From NCBI GenBank assembly GCA_934402125.1, contig CAKRTY010000057.1, forward strand, positions 1 through 8,174: a stretch of DNA of 8,174 nucleotides, read 5' to 3'. Positions 1 through 6,203 of this stretch are shown piece after piece. The position numbers and the translations under genes are program-made. Under the pieces are notes generated by a model, which was given only the letters and a program-made list of their open reading frames with translations, did not search any database and was not told the origin of the DNA. Numbering within the stretch: the stretch's first letter is position 1; every line of letters starts with the position of its first letter. The stretch is from an uncultured Anaerosacchariphilus sp. GTDB lineage: Bacteria > Bacillota > Clostridia > Lachnospirales > Lachnospiraceae.

Positions 1-21
1 GAGTGTAAGCTCCTTCTGATA

Positions 22-36
22 AACTGCGGAGCAGTT
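22..36. repeat. Short perfect inverted repeat downstream of the L,D-transpeptidase gene
   Basis: The sequence shows AACTGC, a GGA loop and GCAGTT, a perfect 6-bp stem with a 3-base loop. It lies about 45 bases past the L,D-transpeptidase stop codon. Read on the minus strand it is followed by TTATC rather than a run of T, so it would be at best a weak terminator. The rest of 1-79 holds no gene. Bases 51-71 begin with GCAA and end with TTGC but do not form a convincing longer stem. It could be a transcript 3' end or part of a dispersed intergenic repeat; a single copy cannot decide. Confidence 0.45.
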
Positions 37-79
37 ATTCGGTTATGAGCAAGTAGCGAAGCGGATTGCGAATATCCTC

Positions 80-1450
80 TTAATAATAGAGGACAACCGG
101 CGTACCCTTTTCCATATTGGCATATACCTGCGCCATAGCCGCAGGCGGCGTATTGACACAGCCATGGGAGCCGTTGGTCAGATAGACCTCTCCGCCAAAC
201 TGGGAGCGCCAGTAGGCGTCATGGATTCCATAATTGCCGTAAAAAGGCATCCAGTAATTAACCGGAGTCCGGTAATTGTCGCCCTTCAGCACCGCATTGC
301 GGGTCTTATACTGAATAGCCGCCACGATAGACGGCGTATTATAGCCGCGGCTGATATTGCCGGTTACCACGTCCGTGTCCACAACCAGCGCGCCGTTTTT
401 GTAGCACCACATATGCTGGGCTCCCATGTCCACCTCAATGTAGGTGTTGCCGATGTCGCCGTTGGGACCGTCCCAGGTATTGGCCGTATGGCTGTAGGCC
501 GGCTCCTTTGTGACCGTCTCGCCATTTTCTATGGAAGCAAGGAGCGCGGCGCTCTCAGCTTCCTTGTCGATCTGCCAGCCATAGTTACCGCCCTTGACGG
601 TAATGGTTCCTCTCAGGGTACTGTTGAAGGTATGGGACTGCTTGTAGGTATCGCGCTCTTTGGCCAGGGCGGTCACCCAGTCTGTCACAGCCTCCTCCGA
701 CAGGGACGCCTTATCCGTATCTTCATCGATGGTAATAAAACCGCTGATGACGGATCGGTCTACCACCTCGGTCTGCTTTCCGAAGGTATAGGTGACGGAA
801 GCGCCAAGCCACTGATCGAGCTGCGCAGTCAGAGAAGTAATCTCCTCGGATTCCGTGGTGATCTCCGGCTCCACATAACAACCTGCCTCGTCCAGATTGA
901 GGTCCTCAATCAGACTTTCGGATGCAATGCGAAGCTGATCGCTTACAGATTCCCGATCAAGCTCTGCGCCCTGCTCCTCCTTATGTAAGTCGTAGCCGTC
1001 CTCTGTCATTTCCACCCAGGCATTTTCCGGGGAAGCGCCCTTTTTCATGCAGGAATCCACCGCTGCGTCAAAGGCGTCCTCATCGTAGCTAATCTCAGGC
1101 CCAATCTGGTACAGATCGCTCTGCCAGAACATTCTGGGCCACAGAAAACCGTTCTGCTTCCGCTTCAACGTCCGGACTGTATCGCCCTCGGAGAAGTTCA
1201 TGCCAAGCTCCACCGGAGTCAGGGTAACGGTGTCGCCACCCCGCTCCGTAACTGTCAATGTGTAAGCATTTGCCTGGGAAAGCAGCAGCTCGTTCACCTG
1301 TTTCACCGTATACAGATCCGCGTTCACTCCGTTGACCTCAGTACCCGTGAAGAAATGTTCCATAAAGTAAATAGAAACTCCCACATAGGCTACCACAAGA
1401 ACGATCAATACCCAGAGATACCAGCGTATCCGTTTTATTACCGCTATCAT
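80..1450 (-). CDS. Membrane-anchored L,D-transpeptidase (YkuD domain with peptidoglycan-binding-like repeats)
   Basis: This 456-residue protein is predicted to sit in the cytoplasmic membrane with its enzyme part outside. There L,D-transpeptidases join peptidoglycan stems through 3-3 cross-links, a reaction that escapes most beta-lactams other than carbapenems. Residues 1-10 are basic (KRIR) and about 11-29 form one hydrophobic anchor. Residues about 60-315 resemble two tandem PG_binding_4/VanW-type domains. The YkuD catalytic domain spans about 337-456, with IHD at 409-411 and the active-site motif SHGCVN at 428-433; Cys431 is the predicted nucleophile. The motif is followed by TPP. As I recall, the E. 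faecium enzyme Ldtfm has a similar length, layout and HGC-N-TP motif, so this is probably an Ldtfm-like enzyme. No alternative ATG lies close to the chosen start, and the membrane anchor supports it. The gene begins 36 bases after ilvB and probably depends on read-through. Its substrate preference cannot be read from sequence. Confidence 0.93.
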   Translation of the reverse strand: MIAVIKRIRWYLWVLIVLVVAYVGVSIYFMEHFFTGTEVNGVNADLYTVKQVNELLLSQANAYTLTVTERGGDTVTLTPVELGMNFSEGDTVRTLKRKQNGFLWPRMFWQSDLYQIGPEISYDEDAFDAAVDSCMKKGASPENAWVEMTEDGYDLHKEEQGAELDRESVSDQLRIASESLIEDLNLDEAGCYVEPEITTESEEITSLTAQLDQWLGASVTYTFGKQTEVVDRSVISGFITIDEDTDKASLSEEAVTDWVTALAKERDTYKQSHTFNSTLRGTITVKGGNYGWQIDKEAESAALLASIENGETVTKEPAYSHTANTWDGPNGDIGNTYIEVDMGAQHMWCYKNGALVVDTDVVTGNISRGYNTPSIVAAIQYKTRNAVLKGDNYRTPVNYWMPFYGNYGIHDAYWRSQFGGEVYLTNGSHGCVNTPPAAMAQVYANMEKGTPVVLYY

Positions 1451-1464
1451 TTTTTTACTTTTTA

Positions 1465-1468
1465 CTCC
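1465..1468 (-). promoter_or_regulatory. Distant ribosome binding site of the L,D-transpeptidase gene
   Basis: The only Shine-Dalgarno-like match before this gene is GGAG, 14 bases from the ATG. The other genes of the operon have 6 to 8 bases. The intervening stretch is almost all A with two Gs. The wide spacing predicts weaker initiation than for the amino-acid genes upstream, unless the A-rich leader itself helps ribosome loading. No GTG or TTG in the right frame lies nearer the site. Confidence 0.55.
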
Positions 1469-1486
1469 ACTCGTTTTTTTGATGTC

Positions 1487-3166
1487 TTATTTCTGATTTA
1501 AATCGTCCGCGTCGAAGGTATCCTCCAGCGGAGCTCCCGGAGACATCATCGGGAACACCTTATCATCACTGTCGATGACACACTCCAGAACCACCGGACG
1601 GCCAAGGGAAATGGCCTTTTCCAGAGCCGGAGCGACTTCTTCTTTCTTTGTCACACGCATGCCGACTGCGCCCATGGCCTCTGCCAGCTTTACAAAATCC
1701 ACCTGGTCATCCAGCACCGTCGCGGAATAACGCTGTCCGTAATACAGGGTCTGCCACTGACGTACCATGCCCAGCACATGGTTATTCAGCACTAACTGGA
1801 TAATCGGTACGTTATAACGGGCCGCTGTAGCAATCTCATTCATATTCATACGGAAGCAGCCGTCGCCCGCCACATTGACAACCGTCTTGTCCGGACGGCC
1901 CAGCTTGGCTCCGATACTGGCTCCCAGGCCATAGCCCATGGTTCCCAGACCGCCGGAGGTCAGGAAGGTTCTGGGCTCCTTATACTTATAATACTGGGCA
2001 GCCCACATTTGATTCTGGCCCACCTCTGTCGTAATGATGGCGTCGCCCCTGGTAACACGGTACAGTTCCTCTACCACATAGGGGCCGGTCAGACGGTCAC
2101 CGTCAAACTTCAGCGGATATTGATTCTTCAGGGCCTCTACCTCTGCAGTCCAGGCCTCATGCTTCATTTCCGGCAATCTCTCATTCAGCATTGCCACAAC
2201 GGACTTCACGTCGCCAATCACACTTCCGCTGACCAGTACGTTCTTATTGATCTCCGCCGGATCCACATCAATCTGCAGAACCTTTGCTTTCTTCGCGAAA
2301 CGGCTGGTATCTCCGGTCACGCGGTCGCTGAAGCGGGCGCCCAGGGTAATCAGCAGATCGCAGTGGGCTACGCCGAAGTTGGACGCCTTGGTTCCATGCA
2401 TACCCAGCATACCGGTATACAGCGGATCGGTGCCGTCAAACGCGCCTTTTCCCATGAGAGAATCACAGACCGGAGCCTGGATCTTATGAGCCAGCTCGTT
2501 AATCTCCTCCGAAGCGCCGGAGATGACGGAACCGCCGCCTACGAAGATAAAGGGGCGCTCTGCTTCCCGGATCATCTCCAGGGCCTTCTCCAGATCCTCT
2601 TCCCGAATCGTCTCCGTGACACGCTCCGGCAGCTGCGGCTTCTGATACTCATACTCTGTCTTGTCTGCCGTAGCATTCTTGGTGATATCCACCAGCACCG
2701 GGCCGGGACGGCCGCTTCTGGCGATATCAAAGGCTCTGCGGAGAGCCGGAGCTAGTGCTTCCACGTCCTTGATGATAAAATTATGCTTGGTAATCGGCAT
2801 GGTGATACCAGAGATATCTACCTCCTGAAAGGAGTCCCTTCCCAGCATTCCCTTGCCTACATTACAGGTGATGGCTACCATGGGAACGGAATCCATATAA
2901 GCGGTAGCAATACCCGTAACCAGGTTGGTGGCGCCCGGACCTGAGGTAGCCAGACATACGCCTACCTTGCCTGTGGCTCTGGCATAGCCGTCTGCCGCAT
3001 GGGACGCTCCCTGCTCATGAGAGGTCAGGATATGACGAATCTCATCACTGTGCTTATATAATTCATCGTATACGTTCAGAATGGCTCCTCCCGGGTAACC
3101 GAATACGGTATCTACACCCTGCTCTTTGAGACATTCTACTAAAATCTGTGATCCTGTAAGCTGCAT
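1487..3166 (-). CDS. ilvB: Acetolactate synthase, large (catalytic) subunit
   Basis: This 559-residue thiamine-diphosphate enzyme condenses two pyruvates to 2-acetolactate (valine, leucine), or pyruvate with 2-oxobutyrate to 2-aceto-2-hydroxybutyrate (isoleucine). The N-terminal domain has the cofactor-activating glutamate in HEQGA (Glu51) and SGPGATN at 75-81. The middle domain has RFSDR at 278-282, typical of FAD-containing biosynthetic enzymes rather than catabolic AlsS. The C-terminal domain has the thiamine-diphosphate/metal motif GDG (434-436) through NN (461-462). VRQWQ at 468-472 carries the tryptophan tied to 2-oxobutyrate preference. Length is normal for the family. The start is supported by GGGGAG six bases upstream. 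It lies third in the leuB-ilvD-ilvB operon, 69 bases after ilvD. The regulatory subunit gene ilvN, often next to ilvB, is absent: an L,D-transpeptidase gene follows instead. Confidence 0.97.
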   Translation of the reverse strand: MQLTGSQILVECLKEQGVDTVFGYPGGAILNVYDELYKHSDEIRHILTSHEQGASHAADGYARATGKVGVCLATSGPGATNLVTGIATAYMDSVPMVAITCNVGKGMLGRDSFQEVDISGITMPITKHNFIIKDVEALAPALRRAFDIARSGRPGPVLVDITKNATADKTEYEYQKPQLPERVTETIREEDLEKALEMIREAERPFIFVGGGSVISGASEEINELAHKIQAPVCDSLMGKGAFDGTDPLYTGMLGMHGTKASNFGVAHCDLLITLGARFSDRVTGDTSRFAKKAKVLQIDVDPAEINKNVLVSGSVIGDVKSVVAMLNERLPEMKHEAWTAEVEALKNQYPLKFDGDRLTGPYVVEELYRVTRGDAIITTEVGQNQMWAAQYYKYKEPRTFLTSGGLGTMGYGLGASIGAKLGRPDKTVVNVAGDGCFRMNMNEIATAARYNVPIIQLVLNNHVLGMVRQWQTLYYGQRYSATVLDDQVDFVKLAEAMGAVGMRVTKKEEVAPALEKAISLGRPVVLECVIDSDDKVFPMMSPGAPLEDTFDADDLNQK

Positions 3167-3235
3167 ATTGCTCTCCCCTTTTCTCTATTCTTTCTTCACA
3201 GGAATTCTGCCTGCGTATTCTTTCTATGCTCTGGA

Positions 3236-4897
3236 TTATTTTTCCAGAATTGCGCCTCTGTTTCCAGAGGTCACCATCTTGGCGTAGCGCGCCAGATATC
3301 CGGTGGTTACCCGGGGCTCTCGGGGCTGCCATTTTGCTTTCCGCTCTGCCAGCACCTCGTCGGAAACCAGAACCTCCAGCCTGTTATTCGGAATATCGAT
3401 GAGAATCCGATCTCCCTCCTCTACCAGGGCGATAGGGCCGCCCACTGCCGCCTCAGGCGACACATGTCCGATGGAAGCTCCTCTGGAGGCTCCGCTGAAA
3501 CGGCCGTCGGTAATCAGGGCTACGGTAGATCCCAGGCCCATGCCTGCGATGGCAGAGGTGGGGTTCAGCATCTCTCTCATGCCCGGTCCGCCCTTTGGTC
3601 CCTCGTAACGGATCACAACCACATCGCCTGCCACGATTTTTCCGCCCTTGATGGCTGCGATTGCGTCTTCCTCGCAGTCAAATACCCGGGCCGGGCCCTC
3701 ATGTACCATCATCTCCGGAACCACGGCGGAACGCTTTACAACGCCCGTATCCGGAGCCAGATTTCCCTTCAGGACGGCGATACCGCCGATCTCGCTGTAG
3801 GGATTGTCAATGGGGCGGATGACTTCCGGATTCCGGTTGATACAGCCTGCAATGTTCTCACCGACGGTCTTGCCGGTTACGGTAATCAGATCTGTGTTCA
3901 ACAGGTTCTTCTTATTTAACTCGTTCATAACTGCGTAGACGCCGCCTGCCTCGTTCAGATCCTCCATATAGGTGGGGCCTGCCGGAGCCAGATGGCACAG
4001 GTTCGGCGTTCTGGCGCTCATCTCGTTGGCAATCTCCATGTTCAGATCCACATCTGCTTCATGGGCGATTGCCGGCAGGTGCAGCATACTGTTGGTGGAG
4101 CAGCCGAGAGCCATATCCACGGTCAGGGCATTCAGGAATGCCTCCTTGGTCATAATATCGCGGGGACGGATATTCTTCTTCCACAGCTCCATAACCTGCA
4201 TGCCGGCATGCTTTGCCAGCTTGATCCGCTCGGAGTAGACAGCCGGGATGGTTCCGTTGCCCGGAAGTCCCATGCCCAGAGCCTCGGTCAGGCAGTTCAT
4301 GCTGTTGGCGGTATACATACCGGAGCAGGAGCCACAGGTCGGACATACCTTCGCCTCGAATTCCTTTACGTCCTCCTCGGTCATAGTGCCCGCCGCGTAG
4401 GAGCCTACTGCCTCGAACATGCTGGAAAGACTTCTCTTCTGTCCATGTACATGGCCCGCCAGCATGGGGCCGCCGCTGACGAAGATCGTCGGCACATTGA
4501 TCCGCGCTGCCGCCATCAGAAGTCCCGGCACGTTCTTGTCACAGTTGGGAACCATAACCAGGGCGTCGAACTGATGGGCCATGGCCATACATTCGGTGGA
4601 ATCCGCAATCAGATCCCGGGTAACCAGGGAATACTTCATTCCCACATGTCCCATAGCGATACCGTCGCAGACCGCGATCGCCGGAAATACAATCGGAGTT
4701 CCGCCGCCCATGGCTACGCCAAGCTTTACGGCCTCTACAATCTTATCCAGATTCATGTGGCCCGGTACAATCTCATTGTAGGAGCTGACAATGCCGACCA
4801 GCGGCTTTTTCATTTCTTCCTCTGTCAGTCCCAGCGCGTTAAACAAGCTGCGGTGGGGCGCCTGCTGCATTCCCTCTTTTACTGCGTCACTTCTCAT
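3236..4897 (-). CDS. ilvD: Dihydroxy-acid dehydratase
   Basis: This 553-residue iron-sulfur enzyme removes water from 2,3-dihydroxy-isovalerate and 2,3-dihydroxy-3-methylvalerate, giving the 2-oxo acids that precede valine and isoleucine (and feed leucine). It is cytoplasmic. Signature stretches are PNCDKNVPG around Cys119 and [10 protein letters not shown] at 185-194, where Cys191 is the second predicted cluster ligand. SGGPM lies at 141-145. ITDGRFSG at 462-469 holds the serine (Ser468) that acts as base in characterised members. The [10 protein letters not shown] segment at 38-47 lacks the cysteine found there in plant and cyanobacterial [2Fe-2S] enzymes. It resembles E. coli IlvD in this, which suggests an oxygen-sensitive cluster; that point is inferred. 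AAAAGGAG seven bases before the ATG supports the start. It is 39 bases after leuB and co-transcribed with it. Confidence 0.98.
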   Translation of the reverse strand: MRSDAVKEGMQQAPHRSLFNALGLTEEEMKKPLVGIVSSYNEIVPGHMNLDKIVEAVKLGVAMGGGTPIVFPAIAVCDGIAMGHVGMKYSLVTRDLIADSTECMAMAHQFDALVMVPNCDKNVPGLLMAAARINVPTIFVSGGPMLAGHVHGQKRSLSSMFEAVGSYAAGTMTEEDVKEFEAKVCPTCGSCSGMYTANSMNCLTEALGMGLPGNGTIPAVYSERIKLAKHAGMQVMELWKKNIRPRDIMTKEAFLNALTVDMALGCSTNSMLHLPAIAHEADVDLNMEIANEMSARTPNLCHLAPAGPTYMEDLNEAGGVYAVMNELNKKNLLNTDLITVTGKTVGENIAGCINRNPEVIRPIDNPYSEIGGIAVLKGNLAPDTGVVKRSAVVPEMMVHEGPARVFDCEEDAIAAIKGGKIVAGDVVVIRYEGPKGGPGMREMLNPTSAIAGMGLGSTVALITDGRFSGASRGASIGHVSPEAAVGGPIALVEEGDRILIDIPNNRLEVLVSDEVLAERKAKWQPREPRVTTGYLARYAKMVTSGNRGAILEK

Positions 4898-4936
4898 ATT
4901 CGTTCTCCTTTTATCCTGCTATTCTGTCGTTCTTTT

Positions 4937-6019
4937 CTATACACGCTCTGCAATCAGATCACCCATCTCTGCGGTTCCGACCCTTTTGCAGCCCTCAGAC
5001 ATAATATCGCCGGTGCGCCAGCCCTCCGTCAGCACCTGCTGCACCGCCTGCTCTATGGCGTCTGCCTCCCGGTCCAGATCAAAGCTGTAACGCAGCATCA
5101 TAGCTGCGGACAGAATCGTGGCAATGGGATTGGCAATATCCTGGCCTGCAATATCCGGCGCGGATCCGCCGCTGGGCTCATAGAGACCAAACCGGGTGTC
5201 ATTGAGGCTTGCGCTGGCCAGCATTCCGATGGAACCTGTTACCATGCTTGCTTCATCAGAAAGAATATCTCCAAACATATTCTCCGTCAGAATCACGTCA
5301 AACTGAGCCGGGTCCTTCACCAGCTGCATGGCGCAGTTGTCTACCAGCATGTGTGTCAGCTCGATCTCCGGATATTCCTTCGCCACTTCCTCCACTACCT
5401 TTCTCCAGAGTCTGGAGGAATCCAGTACATTGGCCTTGTCTACGCTGCAGACCTTCTTTCTTCTCTTCCCTGCAATATCAAAGGCGCGTTTTGCGATACG
5501 GCGGATTTCCTTTTCATTGTAAGTGAGCGTATCTATGGCTGTCAGCACGCCGTCCACTTCCTTGGTTTCTCTGGCGCCGAAGTAAAGTCCTCCGGTCAGT
5601 TCCCGCATAATCATCAGGTCGAAGCCCTTATCACTGATGTCCTTTCGAAGAGGGCAGGCGTCCTGAAGCTCCCGGTAAAGAATTGCCGGCCGCAGGTTGG
5701 CGAACAGCCCCAGGGACTTCCGAAGCTTTAAGAGTCCCGCCTCGGGACGTCTGTCTGCCGGAAGCTGATACCAGGGCGAGGTAGCTGCGTTGCCGCCGAT
5801 GGATCCCATCAGGACGGCGTCGCTGTTCTTGGCGATTTCGATGGTTTCGTCCGTAAGCGGTACGCCGTGTACATCAATGGACGCTCCTCCCATCAGTAAG
5901 TCTGTGTAATGAATCTTATGTCCATATTTTTCTGCGATGCGGTCAAGTACCTTTCTTGCCTCCCGCACAACCTCCGGTCCGATACCGTCGCCGGAAATAA
6001 CTGCCAGGTTTAAGTTCAT
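4937..6019 (-). CDS. leuB: 3-Isopropylmalate dehydrogenase
   Basis: This 360-residue cytoplasmic enzyme oxidises and decarboxylates 3-isopropylmalate to 2-oxoisocaproate with NAD+, the last step of the leucine branch before transamination. GDGIGPE lies at 10-16. [10 protein letters not shown] at 139-148 carries the substrate-binding arginine and catalytic tyrosine (Tyr146). Lys195 sits in SVDKANVL. Asp227, Asp251 and Asp255 (in MFGDILSDE) are the expected metal ligands. The nucleotide-binding loop [12 protein letters not shown] (281-292) fits NAD-dependent LeuB rather than isocitrate dehydrogenase and resembles E. coli LeuB. Length is standard. It is the first gene of the operon, starting about 50 bases after the predicted transcription start. 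No leuA, leuC or leuD accompanies it. Confidence 0.98.
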   Translation of the reverse strand: MNLNLAVISGDGIGPEVVREARKVLDRIAEKYGHKIHYTDLLMGGASIDVHGVPLTDETIEIAKNSDAVLMGSIGGNAATSPWYQLPADRRPEAGLLKLRKSLGLFANLRPAILYRELQDACPLRKDISDKGFDLMIMRELTGGLYFGARETKEVDGVLTAIDTLTYNEKEIRRIAKRAFDIAGKRRKKVCSVDKANVLDSSRLWRKVVEEVAKEYPEIELTHMLVDNCAMQLVKDPAQFDVILTENMFGDILSDEASMVTGSIGMLASASLNDTRFGLYEPSGGSAPDIAGQDIANPIATILSAAMMLRYSFDLDREADAIEQAVQQVLTEGWRTGDIMSEGCKRVGTAEMGDLIAERV

Positions 6020-6027
6020 TTTTTCAT

Positions 6028-6035
6028 CTCCTCTT
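6028..6035 (-). promoter_or_regulatory. leuB ribosome binding site
   Basis: AAGAGGAG lies eight bases before the leuB ATG at 6019. A second ATG at 6027-6025 directly abuts this site and opens only ATG-AAA-AAA-TGA in another frame. It is too close to the Shine-Dalgarno to be used, so the site fixes the start at 6019. Confidence 0.85.
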
Positions 6036-6036
6036 C

Positions 6037-6056
6037 AATGCACTGCTTTAATGCAT
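6037..6056. repeat. Small repeat in the leuB leader
   Basis: On the minus strand the leader has TGCATT twice, 13 bases apart start to start. The flanking bases also give ATGCA and TGCAT as an inverted pair around a 9-base loop. It lies between the predicted transcription start and the Shine-Dalgarno. It may be a second protein-binding half-site pair or a weak 5-bp RNA hairpin, or it may be chance in an AT-rich leader. Confidence 0.3.
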
Positions 6057-6064
6057 AAAATTCC

Positions 6065-6077
6065 GTATTAGTAATAC
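6065..6077. promoter_or_regulatory. Candidate operator: 13-base palindrome over the leuB -10 box and start site
   Basis: The sequence shows GTATTA, one central base, then TAATAC: a perfect palindrome with six-base arms. It overlaps the first two plus-strand bases of the -10 element (6076-6081) and covers the predicted transcription start at about 6068-6070. A dimeric repressor bound here would block RNA polymerase. The leader is too short for a T-box or leader-peptide attenuator, so control by a DNA-binding protein is plausible. It does not match the usual CodY consensus well, and I cannot name the regulator. Confidence 0.5.
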
Positions 6078-6104
6078 TATAGAACAAAAATCGTTTTTTT
6101 TCAA
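6076..6104 (-). promoter_or_regulatory. Sigma-A type promoter of the leuB-ilvD-ilvB operon
   Basis: On the minus strand the -35 box TTGAAA (6104-6099) is separated by exactly 17 bases from the -10 box TATAGT (6081-6076). Each box matches consensus at five of six positions. An A-run follows the -35 box and a T-run lies before the -10 box. Predicted start is about 6068-6070, giving a leader of about 50 nt to the leuB ATG. It lies downstream of the ptsG terminator, so the operon is insulated from ptsG. Confidence 0.85.
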
Positions 6105-6135
6105 CTGGGAGATCCATATTTTTTCTGCCGGATCC

Positions 6136-6183
6136 AAAAATATCCCCCGGAGGGGAACCATGTTCCCCCCGGAGGATATTTTT
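6136..6183 (-). terminator. Intrinsic terminator of the ptsG unit (nearly symmetrical, may act both ways)
   Basis: Two arms, 6136-6158 and 6162-6183, pair around a three-base loop. The GC-rich core is flanked by AAAAATAT and ATATTTTT. There is one bulged base and one irregular pair. In minus-strand RNA the irregular pair is a tolerated G-U; in plus-strand RNA it would be a C-A mismatch. This favours use in the minus direction. The hairpin begins 20 bases after the ptsG-like stop codon and ends in five U residues on that strand. Confidence 0.92.
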
Positions 6184-6203
6184 CTCTTTTTCTTATAAAT
6201 CCG

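Larger units (their letters stand above)
80..6070 (-). other. Predicted transcription unit leuB-ilvD-ilvB-L,D-transpeptidase
   Basis: One promoter precedes four same-strand genes with gaps of 39, 69 and 36 bases. I see no hairpin terminator or convincing internal promoter in any gap. The first three genes share a pathway. Inclusion of the last gene rests only on spacing and lack of a terminator. A promoter hidden inside the 3' part of ilvB is possible. Confidence 0.7.

Noticed and set aside
164..988. Plus-strand open frame of 274 codons opposite the L,D-transpeptidase
   Set aside because: It is antisense to a well-supported gene, has no family resemblance and no clear ribosome binding site in context.
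2009..2755. Plus-strand open frame of 248 codons opposite ilvB
   Set aside because: It is wholly inside ilvB on the other strand, with low-information composition; a shadow of the real gene.
3992..5731. Long open frame on the plus strand (579 codons) opposite ilvD and leuB
   Set aside because: It runs antisense to two unmistakable enzymes and across their junction. Its product is rich in His, Gln, Arg and Cys with no recognisable domain. It is best explained by codon bias on the opposite strand.
6016..6027. Mini-ORF ATG-AAA-AAA-TGA overlapping the leuB start codon
   Set aside because: Its ATG touches the Shine-Dalgarno with no spacing, so ribosomes should not start there. It would encode three residues only.
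6020..6135. T-box or leader-peptide attenuator before leuB
   Set aside because: The leader from the predicted start is about 50 nt, far too short, and the only strong hairpin (6136-6183) lies upstream of the promoter.
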